From Tubiluchus corallicola (Eukaryota > Priapulida > Priapulimorpha > Priapulimorphida > Tubiluchidae), in assembly GCA_030141605.1 (NCBI GenBank), contig JAQGDQ010000016.1, positions 1 to 64,000 of the forward strand: 64,000 nucleotides of DNA. Direction: 5' to 3'. A program made the translations under genes and the position numbers. Positions 21,090 through 32,425 of the stretch are shown piece after piece. Numbering within the stretch: the stretch's first letter is position 1; each line of letters begins with the position of its first letter. The notes under the pieces are model-generated. The model was not told the DNA's origin. It saw only the letters and a list, made by a program, of their open reading frames with translations, and did not search any database.

Positions 21090-24000
21090 TCAAGCATAAA
21101 AAACAGATATTACACTATCAACAGTTTGACTTGCCTCATGGTCACTCGTCATTTCCACAGTTTGGTTTGAACAAGGCGTTGTAGCCATTTCGACACTTTG
21201 TTCACCAACAATCTCGTCAATCTCCATTGGTATTTCCTCACTTGTCTCCGCAGTATGATTTGCCAAATCATCAGCATTATGCTCTACAGTCTGGCTTCTG
21301 CAATAATCGGTGTTAATTTCCACAGTCTGACTCGCCGAATAGTTAATACTCATAGCCTCACTGGATGGTACCATTGATTCGGTTGACATACTTGCCAGAA
21401 GGTTCACGGAAGAAACTGGATTTGCTCCTACGGAATGGCTGCGTATAGGGCCTTTGCTTGGCGATTGGCTGAGCAAACAATCGGAATTCAAGTCCAAAGA
21501 ATCACCAAGCATTGTCGCGGATGTGGCAAGCGAATTTTCGCCACCGTTCACATTCTGACTAATCGACGAATCAACTTCGATGGTTATAGTCGGACACTGT
21601 GAAGAAACTGAATTTGCTCCTACCGAACGGCTTCGTATAGGGCCTTTGGGGCCTTTGCTTGGCGACTGGCTGAGCAAACAATCAGAATTCAAGTCCAAAG
21701 AATCACCAAGCATTGTCGCGGATGTGGCAAGCGAATTTTCGTCACCGTTCACATTCTGACTAATCGACGAATCAACTTCGATGGTTATAGTCGGACACTG
21801 TGAAGAAACTGAATTTGCTCCTACCAAACGGCTTCGTATAGGGCCTTTGGGGCCTTTGCTTGGCGACTGGCTGAGCAAACAATCAGAATTCAAGTCCAAA
21901 GAATCACCAAGCATTGTCGCGGATGTGGCAAGCGAATTTTCGTCACCGTTCACATTCTGACTAATCGACGAATCAACTTCGATGGTTATAGTCGGACACT
22001 GTGAAGAAACTGAATTTGCTCCTACCGAACGGCTTCGTATAGGGCCTTTGGGGCCTTTGCTTGGCGACTGGCTGAGCAAACAATCAGAATTCAAGTCCAA
22101 AGAATCACCAAGCATTGTCGCGGATGTGGCAAGCGAATTTTCATCACCGTTCACATTCTGACTAATCGACGAATCGACTTCGATGGCTATAGTCGGACAC
22201 TGTGAAGAAACTGGATTTGCTCCTACCGAACGGCTTCGTATAGGGCCTTTGGGGCCTTTGATTGGTGAGTGGCTGAGTGAACAATCGGTATTTAAGTCCA
22301 AGGAATCACCAAGCATTGTCGCGGATGTGGCAAGCGAATTTTCGTCACCGTTCACATTCTGACTAATTGACGAATCGACTTCGATGGCTATAGTCGGACA
22401 CTGTGAAGAAACTGAATTTGCTCCTACGGAACGGCTTCGTATAGGGCCTTTGGGGCCTTTGATTGGTGAGTGGCTGAGTGAACAATCGGTATTTAAGTCC
22501 AAGGAATCACCAAGCATTGTCGCAGATGTGGCAAGCGAATTTTGATTTACTGGCTGATGAGCTCTGATGCCAGTTTCTTCCACTCCAGTGCCAGGCAAAT
22601 GACGACCTTCAACTGAATAACGATGAATATGATCTTTCACTTGAGGATCAATTCCAGCTGTTACAGTTTGACTTGATGAAGATTCGGCAAATAAGTCCAG
22701 AGAATCCCCTAGGACTATTTTAGAAGTTCTAGTATGTGGAGCACGATTATCAGATGACTCGGCCATTTCCTCGCATTTATCACAATGTGAATGATCATCA
22801 TTTGCACCTTTAGTTGACTTTGTAAGCTGTTTCTTTTCAACAAATAATGTTTCTCTTGGCGAATGATCACCGATATTAACACATACATCACGTTCACTGT
22901 AAACTCCCCTATTATGTTCCTTTACTTTCCCAACTAGGGATTCTTGGGCATGTTCATTCTGTGCAGCACTAGGCGACTTCTTTACAATCATTGGAAAATC
23001 GCCACTACCAAACATCACATCATCACGAATTGCAACATTTCCAAACAAACTGGCATGAGGAGTATTTTTTGTATGCTTTCCATGCGTACCATCACGAGAT
23101 TTTCCTCCAAATCCTGATATATCTCCAACGCCAACTGTCGCGTCATCCGTAAATGTATCTGCCACACGCTGCGCCGTGCTTGTCTCCAAATCGTCCTCCA
23201 ACATGGCGAACATTTCGTCTTCGTCGACCTCATCATCTGTTGCAGTTACAGCAGGTTTTGTAAACTTGCCCGGTCCAGCCGAAGTGCTCGGTTGGCAATC
23301 GTCATAAGTGCCTGCCAGATCAGAAGTCGCCTTGTCTCCCGGTTTGTCGCCCCCGACAACTGGTGTGACGCTTGGGGCAAGCAATTTTGAACGACGTCGT
23401 TCTATAGCTTTCTGTCTGTTATCCTCGATCTTTTTCAACATTTCTGGCGTGAGCTGGAAAACAAATTAGAGTGTATAAACTGCATGTGCATGCGTAAAAA
23501 CGTAAGTTTCAAGGACAAGCCAAAAAGAGATAAGCCACTACCACTAGATAGAAAAGAAACTTTCAAATTAAGTCAAATTGCTGTTTGATTTGAATTGATC
23601 CAATTTGAGTTAACTGATTTAAGTAATTTGTTAAAGTTTGGAAACTAAACTCTAGCCTTTATTCTGATTACTTTTTATAATAATATAACGCAAGAAGATA
23701 AATTTGCAGTATAAAGTCGATAATTTCACAACATTATGCAACATAAGAGAGAGGTTACCCAGAATGTCACGTAATGGTTATGTCATGTAAGAAACACGAT
23801 ATACATAAAATTATGCCACACAAGGTACAGGATGTCTAGAATATATGATACAGGATGTCCAAAAAACAATTTTCACATGTCACAGTTTTGAAATTTTTTG
23901 AAAGAATAATCCGTGAAATGGTGCCTCTAAGAAGCTGATCAAAGACATTCTTCCATGCAATGATGATGGCTTTCATATAAAAGTTAGAACTATTATAGTG

Positions 24001-24352
24001 CGAAAATTTATTAAAATAGCAGTGCTGATGTTATGCAGATAGAAACCCAATAAATGTTCATTGGAGTTTCTAAGAATTTCAGTAAGTCAGAAGTACGCCA
24101 TCAGAAGGAAGCAATGTCTCAAAAATCCGCACATGAATCACATTCTGCAAATGTCTGTCGTTATTGTTGACTGGAGATATAGCTCAATGGTAGTGAGCTC
24201 GCTTTCCACCCGGAAGATCACGGGTTCAACTCCCGACCGAGACATAAAAATATTATCGCCAGTTCTTTGACCAAGCACGAAGGTTTATCGAAGTAACACA
24301 TGGTTAGTAATCATCCAGACTACCTTGGTGTTATCCTTGTACTACGTATTCC

Positions 24353-24383
<31 letters not shown>

Positions 24384-27300
24384 ATTATAAACCAAAGAGA
24401 CTAAACTCTTTAAAATTAGCTTTCAAAGAAGCACTGCAGAAAAGAAATCGCAAGGAGGACAGCTGCTGACTTACATCAATTACATCCAAAAAGGTCATAT
24501 AAACACACAATTAGATATCAAAAATACAGAGATTTGGGAGGTTGCAGGTGACAGGGTAGCGTTGCCTAAAGTAACAGCAAGGGTCATGTCAGAGGACGTA
24601 TGACTCCAGAAATGAAATGTCACATGTACAAGAATGTATAGTTTACAAGTAGTACAAGTAGTAGTTTACTAGTATTATATAAAAATGTGGGGCCATCCAC
24701 ATATAACGATCTATCAAGTTTAGGGTAGGTAGGCAGTAGAAGATATAATAATGCCTTTACAACGCAAGGCAGGTAGATGATTTAGTCATGATATCGTTAC
24801 CTGACTTTTTTCAACTTCATGCTTTTTTCTATGCCAGCAGCAGATGATCCTACAATGACGATGCCACTGATGGTTTCCCGTTAATTAACAAAAATGATGT
24901 TGTTGGAAGGAAGAATAAAATGTACAAAAAACGACGTCAGTCTGATATTGATATAAATATAAGGGGTAGGTAGGGGGTGAGGCATGTCATAATGCCATTA
25001 TAAAGCAAGGTAGGTAGGTCCTCAAAATTGGCTGAAAACTTGATATCGTTATATGTAGATGGCCCCTATATTGTGGCACATCTTACCGTATGACTCATTG
25101 TAGCTGGTGTACTTAGTGCAGCAGTTGCAGGTGTAGTATGACTTGACATAGGTGTCACTGGTGCAGCTGGCGTGACGGGGGGAACGGTAGGAAGTCCATC
25201 AAGCATTTCTTCAATGTCAGAATCATTGGCTGGGCTATCGCTTGTTCTGTTCACAGGTGTGCCGCCGTCGTCGTCGTCATCATTGTCACCGCGAATGACA
25301 TCGTCCGTGTCACGAACGGGCAAATCGAAGCGCAGCTTTGTCATGCAAACCTAAAGGGAAGAGTGTTATTATTGTACAAGGTGAAAATCATTATGTTGTA
25401 GTTCACTGAAGCCTTTGTGCCTAAACACACGTTCTTTACAGGAAAACCGGATGATTGTGTAAACACGAATTCAGAATAAAGAATGCTCTAAAACATTAAA
25501 AACTACAATAGCTTTTTTTTTTAAAAAGCTTAGATTAAATACTAATTACCTCGGATACTCAAATTTCGTTAAACTTTTAAAGCTACGTGCGGCTCAGTGA
25601 AACTACTAAGATTGGCAGTGGCGCCTATTTTGTCACGTTCGCGTGACCGACAAATAGAAGGCGGTACCACGATAACCGTGACCATGAACTGCAGTGTTAG
25701 TTTCTGACGTCACATGATGTAAAACCCATTTTTCGTGACATCATACATTTAAACAATACTGTAGCAATTACGCAAATGTGCTTGTTGCAAAAGGGAAGAC
25801 CCCTGCCATTGCACAAACTGTGTTTAGTTTCTGACGTAAGCAATAGCCGTGTTCGGTTGCCGTTAACTAACTTTCTAAGCTAATTAATCAAATATAAGAA
25901 ACAATTGTTAACTCTTATAGGCAAGAAAATGTATATTTTGGACAGTAAATTAAAACGAGATTGAGTCTAAACAATCGTCTGGTCTTCCTTTAATGGAAAA
26001 AGGGATGATTTTTCATATCCTACCACATTTTAGTATGGTACTAAAAGTATACATTTTAACACCTATTATTATGCCTAAGTATCTCTGACACTTAAATGAT
26101 AAACTAAAAAACAACTGAGGAGCTCAGCTAGTAATGACATCACAAATGAACATAATTTTTAACAGCACTAACATTCCACGAGCATGTTGTACAAGTAAAC
26201 AAAGGCAGAAATTGAAGTACAGTGCTACTGTGTGTGATACACCATTTAGTGTGATACACAGAAATTCGGCAAATTTTAGGTTTAAAATTTAAAGCAAAAC
26301 CGGACACAGTTTACGCTTGGAATTTAAAAAATATCTTTTATTAAAAATTGAATTGTCAAAGTTGATATGAATTGATGCTGTGCACTACCTATTTCAATTT
26401 TCGCTTTTGTAAACACACGCAACATGTTCACGGGATGTTTCTGTCATTAGAAAATTACGGCTTTTAGGTTTAAATTCAAATTCAAATAATTGGCTTTGGA
26501 AAACAGTAAATAATTGCTGATTGGCTTGCCTCAAGCTGTAAGATTTACAGGAGTCCAGTTAAGGAGAAAAAACAAATCTATCACAGAATATGTATTGCAA
26601 TCTACATTCTTATCTCGGTTTGCCAGACCTTCCCTTTATGGATGTTAGAAAAATCGGACAAAATCTGGACCAAAAAAAGTCCCGCATACTACGGACACAG
26701 CCCATTGTTTCGCGAGCTGACCGCTAGTTGGCGGGACGTCACTTTGCTTACATCATTACATCAGTGCAACCAAGCAGCGTGTAACGAACATTTAGCTCGT
26801 ATGTCTGGAGCGGCCCATACTAGACATTTTTGAGACAATTAGGCGATTGTTTCTACATAACAGTGAGTCTTATACATGGCACCTATTATTAGCTTAATAT
26901 TAGTAAATACAGACAATCGGCAAATTCCGACCGAAGTCTCCCCATTTCTGTCTGGCAAACCAAGATGTTAATGTATCAGAAAATTTGTTCAGGTGTGAGG
27001 AAATTAACTTCTGAGCTAACATTTAACGAACAGAATCATTTTTAGCATTATTATATAGATCAGGGGTGTGCAAATTATCTGACTAGCCGGGCCACGTTAA
27101 ACTTTCCCGCAATTCCTGTGGGCCACAGGCAGTTTGATCAGGGAGCCAAGTACAGAAAGGCCTAATAACGATTTTTTTGCATCCGACCTGCGTACATCAT
27201 TACTACTACACTCAGTAAACTAGTTTAGAAGTTATTAAAATTTATATTACAAACCATATATTTGTACTTTCAGGACTGATAGTGGTAATTTCATTACAAT

Positions 27301-30300
27301 GCATATTATTCTGTGTAGTACAGTGTTATTAAGCTACAACCGTCTTGTAAGGGTTAATGGCATCCTATCTAGTAGAAAAACTACCAGCACTATCTTTGGG
27401 TTCGTGGCACGCACTTCAGTTGGATACACTCAATTAATCGCCCGGGCCGCACTTTCATTAGGTTGACAAATCTCTTCGCGGGCCACACAAATTCTCTCGG
27501 CGGGCCGCAATTTGCACACCCCTGATATAGATGTCACAGTGTATGCTTCTTAACTCAAAACTCTATTCAAAATGTGATAAGATATGAAAAATTGTCCTGT
27601 TTTCCTTAATAAGAAGTAACATTAGAAATGCCAGGGACAGAATGTTGATATCAGTGACCTGAACTGGTTTTTTCTTGCCTAGGTTTTCCACACGTTCTAG
27701 AACTTCATCAAATGGCATTTTTGGAAACAGCCGATGCGCCCAGTGCTCTAACTTCTGCATCAGGAGCTTTAAGTCTTCTTTCTATAAATGTTAACATAAT
27801 GTAAAGTGTGACATTCATAAATAAATGTTTACTGAAGCTGGCAAGTGTTGTTTTTGTAACAATTCATTACATCCTGACTCCAGGAGCAAATGAGTGAAAA
27901 AAAGAAGTTTATTTGGTCATTTCCAATAAGATGTGTGTAATCTGAAATCAGTGCACAACACACAAATGCAAGACATATTCCGTACGCAGTTATTACGTGG
28001 CATATATGTGCAATATGCATGCATGCAGTATGCATTTATTATATGGCATATAAGTGCAATATGAGTTGCACATATATGCCGCATAATGAATGCATACCGC
28101 GCATGCATATTGCACATATATGCCACATAATGAATGCATACTACACACCAATCAAACATTTTTGTGTATGGACATTCATACATATACTGATAATACAATG
28201 TGTTGGCCAATCATTATTTTTGGAACAGAAATCGAAATTGGGAGCCCGCCATAGCAAAATTTCATTTGAACACGAATCGCTGAATAATATGTTTGCAAAA
28301 ATATTGCTTCACGGTGATTATGTTTTCAACCCTTTCCAATTTCCATGACTTTTCGCCTCATTTTCCCTGACTTTTTACCAAATTATATTTTCCCTGTCTT
28401 TTTCATGACTTTCTAGGATAGCCTGTATTTTCAAGGATTTTAAAGGATTTTCTCTGACCGTGGGAACCGTGTCAACCCTTGCCGGACACTAATCACATTA
28501 AAACCTTAGACACCACCGACACTTACGCTATTCCAGGTTAATGTCCACCGCCACCTCCACCCCTCAAGATCCAGTTAAGTATAAAAAAATGTGAATTGAT
28601 TCTTTACCTCGTGGCCTCTGCCTTTGAACTTGACATCTCTGTAATAATCCATAAGAGCAGGCAAGCCTCGATCTCCACACAATCTGAACCGCGAAAAAAG
28701 AATTTCAATACGAAACTGTAAATATGCTTTGAAGGTGAAACGCTTTGATGTAACTTGCATTTTCGTTTTTTTTAGTTCAAAAGTTCATTTATTTCCAATA
28801 TTATATTCATAAGATAATTACAACAAATTATGTAAATTATTATTCATAAATAATCAATTATATTTCTATCTGGCAAACTGTCCAAAATCTGTAAAATTTA
28901 ATAGCACTTCTTTGGTGTATGCAATAGTGCTGTGCCGGTTAATCAATTTTATCGAAAGTCAGTCGGACGTGGTGTTTGACTAAGCGCTCGATCATAAATT
29001 AACATAATCGATAATTGCTTAATACAATAGCAAGTGCAAAATTTTGCACACCTTGGCACTAGTTTCTGATGCTTAGTTGTAGGGTTGATATCAACAAATG
29101 TCGTTAGTAAAATATTTTAATCAATATGCGTGATAAATTTATCAAATCTTTGATAAAGCGGCAACATTACTCGGTCATTAATACACCAATTTGGCAGAAA
29201 ATCTGATACTTTTTAGCCTCCAGCACAATGAGCATCATACAAAATGGCAACCCTGGCCAAGAGTTAACCATGGAAAAACATGGCCGCAGCCTGCGTTCCC
29301 CACAAGAGCGATGTTATAATAATTATTGTGTTTTACGTTTTAAATTAGAAAAATATGCTTTTATATGACTGTATCAAGTATTTGAATGTACAAAAAATTT
29401 ACAAAAATTCCCGGCAGAAACAAAAGTATTTTTATTGTCAGTCTAACATTGTACACTGACACAACTCTACAAAATATTACAATTGAACATTGAAGGTCAG
29501 TGATTGATCATAGAAATTAGACCGATTTCCAACAGTAGTATTGCAAGCACAGATGCACGTATGCGCCTGCACGGTGTGCACACACACAAACAGGAAATAA
29601 AAGCTTTCTTTTTCTATTTCACAATTTTCATTTACATTTTAAACAATGATTTTGCGTAGCTTCCCTACTTTTGAATTAGAACTGTTATCGAATTATCGCT
29701 CTTTCAATTTTGAAACCAAAAATTGCAATAAGGTACCTAGTAGCATCAAGTTTAGGCTGAGGACGACTTGTTCTCTTTCTAACTTGTGCCACTTCCATCT
29801 CACCTTCTGGTACGGCAACTTCAGCGCCACCTGGGAAGAAAATAAACATTTACAGTAGGCCAAGTTTTCGGAAATGCTTAGGCTTTATACAACATAAACT
29901 GATTACACATATAATAAGCCTTTTCACAGTTTTCTTGTGAGCACGTGCAGTTGCTCTAGGTAAGGTTCTAGCTAGCTGTTAAAACTGTCAGTATTACAAT
30001 AGCATGAGCTGCGAGGCATTTCAAGTGTACACAAAGGTATTGTCTAGTACACTTAACCTTTGACCTTTTCATGACCGCCATCAATTGCTGGAACTGTGAA
30101 AAGGCTCACTGAATCGGAAATAATTAAAAGGGCAATGGAGCAAAAGAGACACATGGACACGTCTCTACAAACTTTTAAATTTGCACTTTGGGTTCCTGCG
30201 GTACTTCGCTCTACCATATCACAATAACCCATAGCCTGACCCTGGCGGGCACCAGGTCTGGTGACTATGGCACTGTCTCTAGCCCTACAGTATTATCTAT

Positions 30301-30505
30301 TTTGTGGCTCGTCATAAAGTGTCATGAAAGAAAAAAATGGCATACCATCAGCTGCATCACCTGCTGCTTCATTATTGATTTCATCAAGAGATGGCAGCAT
30401 TGCCTGCACAGGGTAAACATCATCGTCTTCATCAATGTCATCTGCTGCTCGATCAATGTTTGCACCAAACAAATCATCCATTTCCAAATCAACAGTTTGC
30501 ATCAT
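21090..30505 (-). CDS. TIPIN: TIPIN (Timeless-interacting protein) homologue, 6 exons, repeat-expanded tail
   Basis: The exons are 30505-30346, 29830-29737, 28683-28608, 27781-27659, 25350-25087 and 23453-21090, all GT-AG and in phase: 1026 aa against about 300 in vertebrates. TIPIN pairs with Timeless in the replication-fork protection complex in the nucleus and links it to RPA, Claspin and Chk1 signalling. The Swi3/Csm3 core (about residues 70-165) shows [48 protein letters not shown] and KLRFDLPV. Exon 6 begins [20 protein letters not shown], matching the RPA32-binding helix of TIPIN, SMARCAL1 and UNG2. The long tail carries LGDSLDL motifs and about six 67-residue repeats (residues ~543-914). 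The start is one of two adjacent Met codons at 30505 and 30502; a likely acceptor (ttgtaacag) just upstream suggests a non-coding first exon. It is convergent with the transporter and divergent from SMYD5. Confidence 0.92.
21430..22541 (-). repeat. 201-bp coding tandem repeat in TIPIN exon 6
   Basis: Five complete units of 201 bp and a shortened sixth, each starting [17 protein letters not shown]. The unit is 67 residues, and later parts read [14 protein letters not shown] and [11 protein letters not shown]. The last unit lacks one GPK block. Units agree closely at DNA level and the frame is kept throughout. This indicates recent in-frame expansion. Confidence 0.95.
24172..24245 (+). pseudogene. 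tRNA-Gly(TCC)-like pseudogene or SINE head
   Basis: An A box (TAGCTCAATGG, 24180-24190) and a B box (GGTTCAACTCC, 24223-24233) are intact and well spaced. The D arm pairs GCTC with GAGC, and the T arm pairs CGGG with CCCG. The anticodon loop would be TTTCCAC (anticodon TCC), but the 3' side of its stem (CCGGA instead of GCGAG) no longer pairs with CTCGC, and I find no convincing acceptor stem. It is more likely a tRNA-derived repeat than a working tRNA. Confidence 0.6.
24689..25066. mobile_element. MITE with GGGGCCATC ends
   Basis: The left end ggggccatccacatataacg and the right end cgttatatgtagatggcccc are near-perfect inverted repeats. Sub-terminal ggtaggtagg motifs occur on both sides. 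There is no coding capacity. The right end lies 20 bases from the boundary of TIPIN exon 5. Confidence 0.8.
25960..26480 (+). repeat. Family F dispersed repeat
   Basis: Similar in order and orientation to 48975-49580. Shared blocks are tatacattttaaca, tgacatcac...aacataatttt, acagtgctactgt and ggcaaattttaag or close variants. The ends are not resolved and it has no ORF. Confidence 0.5.
27061..27524. mobile_element. hAT-like non-autonomous element with perfect 8-bp TSD
   Basis: The 16-bp inverted ends CAGGGGTGTGCAAATT and AATTTGCACACCCCTG are perfect. The flanking octamer ATATAGAT is identical at 27053-27060 and 27525-27532. CAGGGGTG ends with an 8-bp duplication are typical of hAT elements. 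Inside, ccgggcc and gggccgc motifs lie near both ends. It is 464 bp long with no transposase. Confidence 0.92.
27998..28142. repeat. Four-armed inverted repeat
   Basis: Two forward arms (near 27998 and 28029) and two reverse arms (near 28066 and 28101) share variants of ggcatatatgtgcaatatgc. Together they could fold into one long or two nested hairpins. It lies in TIPIN intron 3. Confidence 0.8.
29913..30108 (+). mobile_element. Family A MITE, copy 4
   Basis: The ends aataagccttttcacagtt and aactgtgaaaaggctcact are inverted repeats. It shares gttctagctagctgttaaaa and cacttaacctttgacctttt with other copies. It lies in TIPIN intron 1, between exon 2 and exon 1. Confidence 0.8.
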
Positions 30506-30604
30506 CTTGATCTGTTACAATTAAATAACCTGAAAATTTACAAGTAACTGTATTACATTTCATGGCACAAATATACAATTAAAATTAAATTTGACATTAA
30601 TTTA

Positions 30605-31083
30605 CAGTGAACTTCGGATATAAGGGACACCTCCGGACATGAAAAAATTGTCCCTTATAGCCGAAGTTGAGTTAGACCGAGGGTGTTTCTAAACCTGTAC
30701 TTTTCTGCACTTTAACCAATATTTTAACGGATCATTGCTACACATTCAGTACAAACGGTGTGTAGGAAGTGCCTTCAGTGATGTGAGATGTATGTGACCA
30801 TGGAAACCGAGCTGTTCGAAAGCTGAGTTGGCAAAAAATTGAGGTTAAAAATCATTCAATTTCGCATTGATCATAGGGTCCCTTATGTGCGAGGTTATTT
30901 ACCTGGGTCTCTATTATGCTGGACCTGAATATATCGTCCCTTATAACCGAAAGGCCCATATATCCGAGTACCTCATATACGAAGATTTTTATAAGAGAAC
31001 CTTACGAAAAATCGGGACTGGTGCTGGTGGTCCCTTGTAAGCCAGTCCTTTATAAGCGAGTACCTTACACCCGAGGTTGACTG
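30605..31083. mobile_element. Tc1/mariner-like MITE with TA target site
   Basis: The left end CAGTGAACTTCGGATATAAG follows TA (30603-30604); the right end ggttgactg is followed by TA (31084-31085). The reverse complement of the right side (cagtcaacctcgggtgtaag) matches the left. Inside are many short cccttata-type blocks in both orientations. It lies 100 bases upstream of the TIPIN start codon. Confidence 0.75.
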
Positions 31084-31085
31084 TA

Positions 31086-32425
31086 CTTGAAAACAGGAAA
31101 TGTGAAAGAATAGAAACACAGTCCAGATTTGAACCAGAGATGTTCTATTTACAAGGCATACACTACCATATAACCATATAACCTACCATATAACCCATGG
31201 ACTATGACAGTCCAAAGTTCTGGCCAACCATTTCAGCCATTCGCAATGCTAGATCACACTCAACTTGATAGAATGTTTCTAACTTATTTGAATAATTTAG
31301 AACTGGCTCCCTAGCTATAACAAACGACTGTCGTAATTGCTGGAGAATAAAGTATTCTAGTGGTTTATAGTGCCTCTCTTGTAAGCAGAAGTTTCCTAAT
31401 TCAAACCCAGGCTGCATTCAAACTTTTCACATTTCCCATCTTTCAAATTTTGTTTCAAATTTAATAAACTTTATATTAAGATTTGCATTGCGCAGCCCTC
31501 AAAAATGTGCATTTTTGCCATTTTGACTGTAATTTTGATTTGTGTGTGTGCATTCTATAAAAACAGAAATTCTGTTTTTTATAAACCTGCTCCATATCTA
31601 CTATGATTAATATTATTGATATTAATGCGGTGCGAATAACAATTTTATGAAAGATATGATATGGTGGCTAAACAGTAAAATTATGGGAAGTTGCTAAGCA
31701 AGCACTCGCTGCACTCCTGTAGTGTATGTACAATGCTGGATGAGCTGATACCCTTTTGAAGCATTATCTTTTTAACCTAACACGTTTTACTCAAACAGTA
31801 AAATAAACACCAGAAACATAACAAAACACCTTTGTTGAATCTGATAATCGGTCTTAATTGTCTCGTCCGACCTAGGCAAAAACAGCCTTGGTAAAATCTC
31901 TTCAAATATACTGCAATGTAGAGAGTCGAATTTGTTTCTTTTCTCTCTCCGAAGTTCTTGGATTCTGCCAGCTTCTAAACAGTTGTCTATGATGAATATT
32001 CAAAATTCATCATTACAATTAAGACTTACGCAAAAAGAAAACGCGAAAATGCTAAAAGGCCTACAGAAACAGAAATCTACAAAAAGTCGCTGTATTAATT
32101 TTGTTTACTAACAGCGATTGACTTTCGCGGTAAATCTGATGATGATCGTGTCGCTTACCATCCTGCCGGACAGTTACAGCATCTGATATTTTTGCAGGGG
32201 AAATTTAATAAGGAATTTAACATAGTAAAATCAGTTATGCATGTTATTTAACACAATAATTAATGTCTTACATTGCTTTTATTTATTTTTGATTTTTTCA
32301 ATTTGTTTGTTCGTGTTTGAAATACTGTGCGATAGCGTCGCCTAAAATTGAAATTAATCCAACAATAAATCAGTAACACATGCAATTACGAAGCGCCAGC
32401 AGTTCAAGAAATTCTTCGAGCAAAA
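31086..32425. promoter_or_regulatory. Head-to-head promoter region of TIPIN and SMYD5 (inferred)
   Basis: TIPIN and SMYD5 start on opposite strands about 1.9 kb apart. Without the MITE at 30605-31083 about 1.4 kb remains, which should hold both promoters and any non-coding first exon of TIPIN. I recognise no specific factor site, and the call rests on geometry alone. Confidence 0.4.

Larger units (their letters stand above)
23454..25086. other. TIPIN intron 5
   Basis: Holds a tRNA-derived sequence (about 24172-24245), a (TTG)n run near 24352-24382 and a MITE (24689-25066). A mariner-like end (acaggatgtccaaaaaacaa) occurs near 23847. No exon is seen. Confidence 0.55.
25351..27658. other. TIPIN intron 4
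   Basis: Holds a dispersed repeat at about 25960-26480 (a related copy is at 48975-49580) and a hAT-like element at 27061-27524. The rest is AT-rich with no exon. Confidence 0.55.

Noticed and set aside
24172-24245. Functional tRNA-Gly gene
   Set aside because: The 3' side of the anticodon stem does not pair and there is no convincing acceptor stem.
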